DNA of 64,000 nucleotides from Herpetosiphon sp042688385. Lineage in GTDB: Bacteria > Chloroflexota > Chloroflexia > Chloroflexales > Herpetosiphonaceae. The position numbers were made by a program, and so were the translations under genes. Within the stretch, counting starts at the first letter, position 1; every line of letters begins with the position of its first letter. The stretch is taken from NCBI RefSeq assembly GCF_042688385.1, contig NZ_JBHUPY010000012.1:62001-126000 (forward strand), given 5' to 3'. Below, piece after piece: positions 34,478 through 41,339 of the stretch. The notes beneath the pieces are model-generated. The model did not search any database. It was not told the origin of the DNA and saw nothing but the letters and a program-made list of their open reading frames with translations.

Positions 34478-35338
34478 ATGAATCGCTTGTTAATCACCGG
34501 AGCATCGGGCTACCTCGGCCAGCGAGTTGCTTATTTTGCTCAGCAGACAACAATTTGGGATAAAATATATAGCCAGAGTTGGCGCAGCCCAGCGCTAGCA
34601 GGCGAGCATGTAGCCTGCGATTTGGAGAATCAAGCCCAACTGCAAGCCCTGCTTGATCGCATTCAGCCAAGCGCAATTATTCATACTGCGGCGGTCACGC
34701 CAGCTATGGGCGCAGCTATGACCAACGAGGCTTTGTGGGCAGTTAATGTGCAGGCCACAGCCACGCTGGCAGCTTGGGCGGCGCAGCAGCATGCCCGATT
34801 TGTGCATGTTTCATCGGATGCAGTTTGGGGTGGGCGCGATGCGGCATATACTGAAAGCGATGTGCCAGCCCCGATTCATCCCTATGGCGCGTCGAAGGCA
34901 GCAGGCGAGGCGCTGGTGGCAGCGTTAAATCCTGCGGCAGCGATTGCCCGCACCTCGCTGTTGTATGGCCAAAACCCGCTTGACCCCAACACCACCATGG
35001 CCTTGGCGATGTTACGCGGCGAGCGTGATGGCGTACTATTTACCGATGAAATGCGTTGCCCTGTCTTTGTTGAAGATGTAGCCCAAGCCTTGCTGGAACT
35101 TGCACAAAAACCAAGGCTTTATGGTATATTTCACCTTGTAGGCCCACAAATTCTCAGTCGATTTGAGCTTGGCCAAGCCTTGCTCGCGTGGAATGGCATT
35201 GATTCCACGGGTTTGCCCGCTGGCAGCACAAGCGCCAGTGGCTTACGTCGCCCATCGCGGGTTGTCGTTGATAATCGCGCAACCCAATCGCAACTTAGCA
35301 CTATTCTTCGAAGCATTGATGATGTCACAAGGAGGTGA
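34478..35338 (+). CDS. NAD-dependent epimerase/reductase (RmlD-like extended SDR)
   Basis: A 286-residue enzyme with the cofactor loop TGASGYLG, then CDLENQAQL, VIHTAAVTPA-type strand, VSSDAVWGG and the catalytic YGASK. The pattern is that of RmlD/dTDP-4-dehydrorhamnose reductase and related sugar reductases, but no other sugar-nucleotide genes are near, so the substrate is open. Its last codons overlap the ribosome binding site AAGGAGGT of the HEAT-repeat gene, so epimerase, HEAT protein, HIT protein and probably the glycosidase-like gene form one operon. Confidence 0.88.
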   Translation: MNRLLITGASGYLGQRVAYFAQQTTIWDKIYSQSWRSPALAGEHVACDLENQAQLQALLDRIQPSAIIHTAAVTPAMGAAMTNEALWAVNVQATATLAAWAAQQHARFVHVSSDAVWGGRDAAYTESDVPAPIHPYGASKAAGEALVAALNPAAAIARTSLLYGQNPLDPNTTMALAMLRGERDGVLFTDEMRCPVFVEDVAQALLELAQKPRLYGIFHLVGPQILSRFELGQALLAWNGIDSTGLPAGSTSASGLRRPSRVVVDNRATQSQLSTILRSIDDVTRR

Positions 35339-35341
35339 CGC

Positions 35342-36019
35342 ATGGAGCGCACACCTGAATCGATCGTTCAATTAGTCGCCGATTTGCAACACACCGATGA
35401 GTTTGTGCGGTCGCAGGCGGCATTTACCCTTGGGTTATTTGGCGAGCCAGCCGTGCCATTTTTGATTCCACTATTACGCTCGCCACAGCGCGAAATTCGC
35501 ATGCGCGCTGCATGGACGCTGGGCGTAATTGGCGCTGCCGCCGTGCCCTCCTTGCTCGACCTGATGGAGCAAAAAAATCGCCAATTGCGCATCGAGGCAA
35601 TTCGCATTTTAGGCGTAATTGGCCAGGCGCGAGTATTCAATCACTTATTAATTGCATTAACCGATTTCGACCCCGAAATTGCCGCGCGGGCTGCTCGCTC
35701 GCTGGGCAAAATTGGCGATCCACGGGCGTTTCATGCCTTGGTGCTGGCCTTGCGCCACCCCGATAGCGATGTGCGTTACGAAGCTGCCGTGGCCTTAGCC
35801 GCGCTGCACGTGCCCGATTCAATCACCCATTTGCAAGAAGCGCTGCTCCACGAAGACCCACGGGTTGAAACAACTTGGGGTACATCGGTGCGTGAGGGCA
35901 TGGTTCGCGCCTTGGAAGAAGCCGAAAAACCCCACGACCACAGTTTGATCGAAGCCTTAATGCGGCTTGGCGACATGTTGAAATCAAACGAAGAAGAAGC
36001 GGATGAGGAAACGCCATGA
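35342..36019 (+). CDS. HEAT-repeat protein
   Basis: A 225-residue all-helical protein made of about six repeats of ~31 residues, such as FTLGLFGEPAVPFLIPLLRS, WTLGVIGAAAVPSLLDLM, RILGVIGQARVFNHLLIAL, RSLGKIGDPRAFHALVLAL. The repeats carry the L-G-x-I-G-D/x-x-A-V pattern of PBS-lyase-type HEAT units. They build a curved solenoid for protein binding. The C-terminus is acidic (NEEEADEETP). It has a near-perfect ribosome binding site, and its stop overlaps the HIT gene start as ATGA. Confidence 0.92.
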   Translation: MERTPESIVQLVADLQHTDEFVRSQAAFTLGLFGEPAVPFLIPLLRSPQREIRMRAAWTLGVIGAAAVPSLLDLMEQKNRQLRIEAIRILGVIGQARVFNHLLIALTDFDPEIAARAARSLGKIGDPRAFHALVLALRHPDSDVRYEAAVALAALHVPDSITHLQEALLHEDPRVETTWGTSVREGMVRALEEAEKPHDHSLIEALMRLGDMLKSNEEEADEETP

Positions 36020-36399
36020 ATGCTTGCCCATTTTGCGATCCCGCCACCCTCGAAATCGAAACCATGCTCGAAAATCACTTTTGCCGCTTTCTGCAACAGC
36101 CCGATAAAGTCCTCGCTGGTTCGGGCGTGATTATTCCCAAACGCCATTGCGAAACCCGCCACGAAATGAATCTCGACGAATGGGATGCGATGCAAGACAT
36201 GCTCAACCTCGTCAAAATTTTCATCAACATCAGCCATAAACCCTTTGGCTATACGATTGGCTGGAATTGTGGCGAGGTTACTGGCGTGGCGATTCAGCAC
36301 GTTCATATGCACATTATTCCACGCCTAACCAATGAGCCAGTTAATGGCGCTGTCCACTTCAACCTCAAACCAACTGCTACCAAGCGTTTCGACAATTAA
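36016..36399 (+). CDS. HIT-family nucleotide hydrolase/transferase
   Basis: A 127-residue protein with the histidine triad HVHMHIIPR near residue 95-103, the catalytic core of the family, which cleaves nucleoside phosphoramidates or dinucleotides. The N-terminus NACPFC with a later His supplies the usual zinc-type site, and GVIIPKRH and WNCGEVTGVAIQ fit the fold. It is coupled to the HEAT-repeat gene by a four-base overlap. A nearby AGGAGG starts the next gene 20 bases later. Confidence 0.93.
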   Translation: MNACPFCDPATLEIETMLENHFCRFLQQPDKVLAGSGVIIPKRHCETRHEMNLDEWDAMQDMLNLVKIFINISHKPFGYTIGWNCGEVTGVAIQHVHMHIIPRLTNEPVNGAVHFNLKPTATKRFDN

Positions 36400-36423
36400 C
36401 AACCAACACCTTCAGGAGGTTGT

Positions 36424-38022
36424 ATGTCTCTGCATGCCTTGCGGCGATTCGCGCTCGTTTGCTTGCTCTTGGGATCGGTTTCAAGTCTTGGGGCGAATTA
36501 TTTGCCCCCAAGCAGCACCTATTTACCAGTTGTAATGGGCAATTCCGAGTTTACGGCAAACATGTTTGTACCAAGTTATTCGGCACTTTTTCAATTTGGG
36601 CTAAACCCTGGCTACTATGGCAACGGCTGGGATGACCAGAAAATTTATGCAATTGGCGCTGATGCTGGCGCACACAGCGCGCGAGCTTCGCTGCCCGATA
36701 GTTTTATTGGCCAATGGGGCGCAACAATTCGGGTTCCAGTTTTTGAGTATATTTCCACAACGCTTAATTTTCGCGAAAACACGGTCTTTTTAGGCGAGCC
36801 ACGGGCGGCATGGCGCGATCCGGCCAGCTATTTCAGTAGCAATGGCACACCGGTGCAGAGCAAGCTTTGGCAAGGCATGTACGAGCCAATTTGGGATAAT
36901 GGAGAGAATGGCACGCCAGTTAATGATGCAAATAAATTTGCAGTCTATGCATGGCAAATTGCCAGCACGTATGGCAAATATATGCGCTTCTACGAAATTA
37001 TTAACGAGCCAGATTATACTGGCAGCGCTAGAGCCTATGCTAGCCCAGGAGCAAGCGGTGGTAGCTGGTGGGATAGCGCACCAACCCCGAATGAATTACC
37101 AAATCTGAATGCGCCAATTTATAATTATATTCGTTTATTGCGTATTGCCTACACCGTGATCAAAAAAACTGATCCTGACAGCTATGTTGCCCCAGGTGGC
37201 ATTGGCTATGCCTCATTTTTGGATGCATTGCTGCGTTATAGTGATAATCCTGATACTGGCAAAATTACCAGCCAATATCCATTAACTGGCGGGGCTTATT
37301 TTGATGCTCTGAGTTACCATATTTATCCACAGTATAGTGGCTCTTATTGGGATAATAACGCTGGTGGCTTTGTCTATGTGCGCCATAGCGATCGTATGAG
37401 CCAAGTTTTCCAAGATCAATATCATGGAATGAACCAAACCTTGATTAATCGCAATTACAATGGCACAATCTTTCCCCGTAAGCCAAGTATCATCACTGAA
37501 ACCAATGTTTCGCGCAAGGCCTTCAATAATTATGCAGGCGGCGAAGAAATTCAGCGTAATTATCTAATTAAGGCGATTGTCAAAGGCCAGCAGCTTGGCA
37601 TTTTGCAAATCTATTGGTTTGCAACTGGTGAGGGCGCAGATTATGCAAGCGCCCAAGATGAATACCAACTAATGGGATTTTACGAAAATCTCAAACGTGA
37701 TGCGCCAAATAATCAAATTATGACAAGTGAAGGCATTGCCAACCGCACAACCTATAATCAGCTGTATGGCTGGCGCTACGATGTAGCAGCCACCACAGCG
37801 CTCAATTTGCCCACGACCATCGATGGTGCAGCCTTTCGCAAAAACAACCAAGTGCGCTACGTGCTTTGGGCCAAAACCACGCTTGATCGTAACGAAACTG
37901 CCAGCGCAAGCATCAACCTGAGCGGAACCTACAGCAAAGTAACGTGGAATGGTGCAAGCAGCAGCATTAGCGGCAACAATCTTCAACTTACTGGTGCGCC
38001 AATTTTCTTAACCCAACAATAG
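36424..38022 (+). CDS. Secreted glycoside-hydrolase-like protein (clan A barrel)
   Basis: A 532-residue exported protein with a signal (basic HALRR, then ALVCLLLGSVSSLG). The body reads like a (beta/alpha)8 glycosidase: FYEIINEPD places the acid/base Glu at residue 195, IITETN the nucleophile Glu at about residue 359, and LSYHIYPQYSG lies between as expected. The C-terminal ~90 residues (YDVAATTALNLPTT, ASASINLSGTYSKVTWNG) form a small beta domain. I cannot assign a family number or substrate. AGGAGG lies upstream of the ATG. It is probably the last gene of the epimerase operon. Confidence 0.8.
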   Translation: MSLHALRRFALVCLLLGSVSSLGANYLPPSSTYLPVVMGNSEFTANMFVPSYSALFQFGLNPGYYGNGWDDQKIYAIGADAGAHSARASLPDSFIGQWGATIRVPVFEYISTTLNFRENTVFLGEPRAAWRDPASYFSSNGTPVQSKLWQGMYEPIWDNGENGTPVNDANKFAVYAWQIASTYGKYMRFYEIINEPDYTGSARAYASPGASGGSWWDSAPTPNELPNLNAPIYNYIRLLRIAYTVIKKTDPDSYVAPGGIGYASFLDALLRYSDNPDTGKITSQYPLTGGAYFDALSYHIYPQYSGSYWDNNAGGFVYVRHSDRMSQVFQDQYHGMNQTLINRNYNGTIFPRKPSIITETNVSRKAFNNYAGGEEIQRNYLIKAIVKGQQLGILQIYWFATGEGADYASAQDEYQLMGFYENLKRDAPNNQIMTSEGIANRTTYNQLYGWRYDVAATTALNLPTTIDGAAFRKNNQVRYVLWAKTTLDRNETASASINLSGTYSKVTWNGASSSISGNNLQLTGAPIFLTQQ

Positions 38023-38025
38023 GGC

Positions 38026-38064
38026 TAAAAACGCAGCACCCTTGTAAAAAACTGAGGGTGCTGC
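38026..38064 (-). terminator. Terminator of the second membrane/XRE operon
   Basis: GCAGCACCCT and AGGGTGCTGC form a 10-bp perfect stem with a 12-base loop. On the minus strand it is followed by GTTTTTA. It may also end the glycosidase-like gene on the plus strand. Confidence 0.8.
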
Positions 38065-38072
38065 ATGGTTAA

Positions 38073-38297
38073 TTAATCAGCTTGCTCGTCAACTTCCCAC
38101 TGAAAAACCTCTTCCAAGGGAACCTTGAACACATAGGCGATGCGAAACGCTGCCTCAAGCGATGGTGAATATTTGCCAGCCTCGATGGCGGCAATTGTTT
38201 GGCGAGTTACGCCGATATATTGGCCAAGTTCAGCCTGCGACATTTCGCCATGCTGAAAGCGCAATAGGCGAATTCGATTGACAAGCGTTGCTTTCAT
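38073..38297 (-). CDS. Short XRE-family regulator, second module
   Basis: A 74-residue protein: MKATLVNRIRLLRFQHGEMS, QAELGQYIGVTRQTIAAIEA, GKYSPSLEAAFRIAYVFKVP, LEEVFQW. It matches the regulator at 20.2 kb in length, turn sequence (S/T-R-Q-T-I) and terminal L/E-E-x-F. The ATG at 38297 overlaps the membrane protein stop as ATGA. Its probable targets are the two inverted 23-bp sites that flank the promoter upstream of the membrane gene. Confidence 0.92.
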   Translation of the reverse strand: MKATLVNRIRLLRFQHGEMSQAELGQYIGVTRQTIAAIEAGKYSPSLEAAFRIAYVFKVPLEEVFQWEVDEQAD

Positions 38298-38719
38298 GCC
38301 CGCTGCCAGCGATAGCTCAGCACAACAATGCTGCCACACACAACCTCTGCAAGCACGATCATCAACAAAGCGCTATTGACCAAGGTCCAGCCGCTTTGAT
38401 TGAACGGCATAATCATGCCTACGATAAGCATGCCAGCCATTAACACATAGTAGGCAGCAGTAATTGAACGCTGAGAGATCGCCCGATCGCGCTCGTCGAG
38501 CGGCATGCGATCGGCCTTGGGCGAATTGTGGCGTAAATATAAATAGCCACCGCCAAGAATCAGCATGCGAATCACGCTGGCAATGCCAAAAAAGCCTAGT
38601 TGGCTCAAATTAGGCAATGTATTATCGGGTGGCGAAATTACTGTAAGCGCAAAATAAGGCCCAAATGCCACTGCCAACGCAATCAACGAGAGCCACGCGG
38701 TTTTTTCACGGTACGCCAT
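38294..38719 (-). CDS. Small four-helix membrane protein of the second XRE module
   Basis: A 141-residue membrane protein with about four helices (residues ~8-28, 40-60, 83-103, 110-130). The cytoplasmic loop PKADRMPLDERDRAISQRSI recalls the DERE/DER loop of small DUF2178-like membrane proteins usually encoded with XRE regulators. GGAGG precedes the ATG at 38719 by eight bases. It is coupled to the XRE gene, which follows by ATGA overlap. Its function is unknown. Confidence 0.85.
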   Translation of the reverse strand: MAYREKTAWLSLIALAVAFGPYFALTVISPPDNTLPNLSQLGFFGIASVIRMLILGGGYLYLRHNSPKADRMPLDERDRAISQRSITAAYYVLMAGMLIVGMIMPFNQSGWTLVNSALLMIVLAEVVCGSIVVLSYRWQRA

Positions 38720-38748
38720 CGAACACTCCTCCAAGCTAGTTCAATTGA

Positions 38749-38816
38749 TTGATGTTAAAAATACTATACATCATGTAAATTACTTTTGTCAATATGTATA
38801 GAATATATAACATCAA
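38749..38816 (-). promoter_or_regulatory. Inverted 23-bp operator pair of the second XRE module
   Basis: TTGATGTTAAAAATACTATA plus CAT at 38749-38771 is repeated in inverted orientation at 38794-38816 with 20 of 23 bases equal. The first arm covers the -10 and the second lies just upstream of the -35. The layout resembles the perfect repeat around the promoter of the module at 19.7 kb, though the sequences differ. Confidence 0.7.
38763..38792 (-). promoter_or_regulatory. Promoter of the second membrane/XRE operon
   Basis: On the minus strand TTGACA (38787-38792) and TATAGT (38763-38768) with an 18-base spacer. The ribosome binding site follows about 40 bases downstream. Confidence 0.75.
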
Positions 38817-38981
38817 AGAACGCCACCTAGGGGGAAGATTTGAATAGGACGTTTTTATAGCAAAAATATAATAAACTAATCCTTCTGGTATAGTTTTGCT
38901 GGCAAAAAGCTACATCTAAATGTTAGGGGAATAATTTTTAATTGGTGCTTGAATTGGGGAATTTGGTGAGCGAGGGTTTGA

Positions 38982-39057
38982 TGGTGGGCCATGAGGGATT
39001 CGAACCCCCAACCAAGCGGGTATGAGCCGCGTGCTCTAACCGTTGAGCTAATGGCCC
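38982..39057 (-). tRNA. tRNA-Ile2 (anticodon CAU) with encoded CCA
   Basis: A complete cloverleaf of 76 bases: acceptor GGGCCAT/ATGGCCC, D arm GCTC...GAGC, anticodon loop CTCATAC (CAU at 39022-39024), T arm with GGTTCGAATCC, discriminator A and a genomic CCA. The G1-C72 pair excludes an initiator. The segments TTAGCTCA, GGTTAGAGCA and CGCTTGGT match the E. coli minor tRNA-Ile2 as I remember it, better than elongator tRNA-Met. It would need TilS lysidine modification to read AUA. One mismatch (C27-U43) sits at the base of the anticodon stem. Confidence 0.88.
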
Positions 39058-39143
39058 TTCTCACCGGAGTGTATAGTACCATATTTTTGCAAGCTTGGTG
39101 CAGCAGTCTCTAATCATTAACCAATATGAGGCATGGGTTTGAA

Positions 39144-39273
39144 CATGCCCTCACCCCCCAGCCCCCTCTCCCACGAAAACGCGGGCGAGGGGGAGCCGAC
39201 CGTTTCACGAATTGCCGAAGAACCACGGAATGAAAGCCCCTCGCCTGCTGGGCGGGGTTGGGGTGAGGGCATG
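39144..39273. repeat. Palindromic intergenic repeat, copy A
   Basis: The ends CATGCCCTCACCCC and GGGGTGAGGGCATG are exact inverses. Further in, CTCGCC/GGCGAG-type words pair again, with an unpaired centre of TTTCACGAATTGCC. The total is about 130 bases. The same element occurs at 43.9-44.2 kb and 63.4 kb. It encodes nothing. Confidence 0.85.
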
Positions 39274-39315
39274 CTAGTCATTGGTCATACTGCCCCCTGA
39301 TCCCTGCCCCTACTT

Positions 39316-41202
39316 CTACAGATATTGGCTAAAAAAGTCGATGATACGGTTGTAGCAGGTCACTTTGTTGGCATATTTCAGCACATCGTGGCCTTCATCA
39401 TTGAACAACAAATAATCGACATTTTTGCCCAGAGCTTGTAACTCGTGGACGACTTCGCGCGATTCTTGCTCGATTACCCGTGGATCGTTGGCTCCTTGGG
39501 TTACCAACAAGGGGCAGGCCAAATTGTGAATGTAGGTTTTTGGCGAGCGCTCGACCAAGAAATCCGATTCGGTCACAGGGTCGCCAACTTGGGTTGCCAT
39601 GTAAGCCTTCCAGGTTTCGGGCACACGGGCCGAGAAGGTGTGCAAATCATACGGCCCAAACATATCGATCCCTGCTTTCCAAAGCTCTGGATGGCGACCG
39701 ACCAAGGTTAAGGTCATAAAGCCACCATACGAACGGCCCATTACTCCAGCGCGTTTGGTATCGATCAAGGGATCGTTGGCAAGCACTTTGGTCATAGCAT
39801 GCACATGATCAAGCCGATCCTGGCCGCCCCAATCGTGGGTAACTTGGTTCATATAATTAAAGCCATAGCCGCTGCTGCCGCGCACATTCGGCACAAACAC
39901 TGCAAAGCCCTTCAAGGCCAAAAATTGAATCAATGGCATCGAGAACCACGCAAAATCAGGTCGTTCTTGGCCTTGCGGGCCGCCATGAATGTAATAGACC
40001 AATGGGCGCGGGCCTTCGTAGCCCAAGGCTGGAGCTGGGCGATACAATCGCGCGGAAATACGCAAGCCATCGTGCGAGTTGAACGAGGCATCTTCGCCAG
40101 CTGATAAATGCTCGACTGGAATGCCTAAAACCCGTTCGTTGGTATGTTGTTGCAGCTCTTGATTGGAGTTGATCGTGTAAATTTGGGTTGGAGCGATGGC
40201 GGTCGAGAACGAAAGTGCAAAGCTATCGCTATCTGAATCATAGGCAATCGATTCCAAAACGCCATTGTCGAGCGGCGCTTGACCACACAATACTTTAGTA
40301 ACCAGCATGCGCTTGTTTGCGAGATCAAGCTCAGCTTCGTAGCACCACGAACAGCCATCGATGTTGTAGCCAATCAGATAGCGTTGCTCGCTGAGCTTGG
40401 TCAAATGATCAAACTCGCCTTGGCCGGTATGCACCAAGCCTTCAATTGCTACAGAATCTAAGCTTTGCGAGCCATCAAGCCGCAACAAGGCCAAACTATA
40501 GCAATCATCAAATAAACTGGTGCTAAATAAGGCATAATCAGCGTTGACCCATTCGGCAAAACCCATGCCATTTGGCTCGATTGTGGTTGTGCGCTGCTCG
40601 ATGGGCGTGCCAAAAATAACTGTGCGCTCGGTGCTGCCCAGCTGCTGGCGATAGACCACCGTATCGCCAATGCCATAGGCATCGATGGTCAAAATCGTTT
40701 GTTGATCGGGCGAAGAAGTGGCATAGAATGGACCTTCAGCGGCAGTGGAGAGTAAGGTTGCGCTACTTTCAAGCACATTAATTTGGTAGCCGCTAAACTC
40801 AGGCCGCGTGCGTGAACTAGCCGTCAAATAGCCAATCCCAGTTTTAAGATCGATTTTGGCAATGGTGGTTTGCATTCCGGCAAATTGATCGCCGAAAATC
40901 AGCTCAGGGAAGCCACCAGTGAGGGGAATGCGCATTGGCTGATAATTTTCATCGCCATCTTGATCAATCATAACCACAATTTGATTATATTCAGCCAGCA
41001 CCACGAACGATTTGCCATCCATATGGTGCGGCGTTTGCAAGGCAATATTTGGTGGCAACAGTGGCTCGGGCACGCTACCAGTCAGCAGCATGCGATACAA
41101 ACTCAAGCGACCATTCAAATCGCTAATAAAATACAAATACTCGCCCGAGCGTTGAGGCACAACAAATTGACGGGCGGCAAGTAGGGCTTCGATGCGCGGC
41201 AT
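39316..41202 (-). CDS. S9-family peptidase (prolyl-oligopeptidase/acylaminoacyl-peptidase type)
   Basis: A 628-residue serine peptidase. The first ~370 residues are a beta-propeller (YLYFISDLNGRLSLYRMLL and similar blades) that limits access to short peptides. The C-terminal ~250 residues are the alpha/beta hydrolase domain: YIHGGPQGQE, VRGSSGYG, nucleophile elbow MGRSYGGFM, the Asp in VTQGANDPRV and the His in NDEGHDVLK. No signal peptide is seen, so it is cytoplasmic. AAGGAG lies upstream of the ATG. Single-gene unit; a palindromic repeat lies just beyond its 3' end. Confidence 0.93.
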   Translation of the reverse strand: MPRIEALLAARQFVVPQRSGEYLYFISDLNGRLSLYRMLLTGSVPEPLLPPNIALQTPHHMDGKSFVVLAEYNQIVVMIDQDGDENYQPMRIPLTGGFPELIFGDQFAGMQTTIAKIDLKTGIGYLTASSRTRPEFSGYQINVLESSATLLSTAAEGPFYATSSPDQQTILTIDAYGIGDTVVYRQQLGSTERTVIFGTPIEQRTTTIEPNGMGFAEWVNADYALFSTSLFDDCYSLALLRLDGSQSLDSVAIEGLVHTGQGEFDHLTKLSEQRYLIGYNIDGCSWCYEAELDLANKRMLVTKVLCGQAPLDNGVLESIAYDSDSDSFALSFSTAIAPTQIYTINSNQELQQHTNERVLGIPVEHLSAGEDASFNSHDGLRISARLYRPAPALGYEGPRPLVYYIHGGPQGQERPDFAWFSMPLIQFLALKGFAVFVPNVRGSSGYGFNYMNQVTHDWGGQDRLDHVHAMTKVLANDPLIDTKRAGVMGRSYGGFMTLTLVGRHPELWKAGIDMFGPYDLHTFSARVPETWKAYMATQVGDPVTESDFLVERSPKTYIHNLACPLLVTQGANDPRVIEQESREVVHELQALGKNVDYLLFNDEGHDVLKYANKVTCYNRIIDFFSQYL

Positions 41203-41339
41203 TTCTTTTATCTCCTTGGTAACAGCAAGTTTGACCCTATTGTAGAGAAATCACAGCAATCAAGCTTCATTCAAAAGGTGTAGCCACAAGGTGTAGTTGG
41301 CTATGGTAGACTAAAAGACACGTGTTGAGGGATTTTCAT

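Noticed and set aside
38876..39082. Coding frame across the tRNA region
   Set aside because: It coincides with a full tRNA cloverleaf on the same strand and is a by-product of it.
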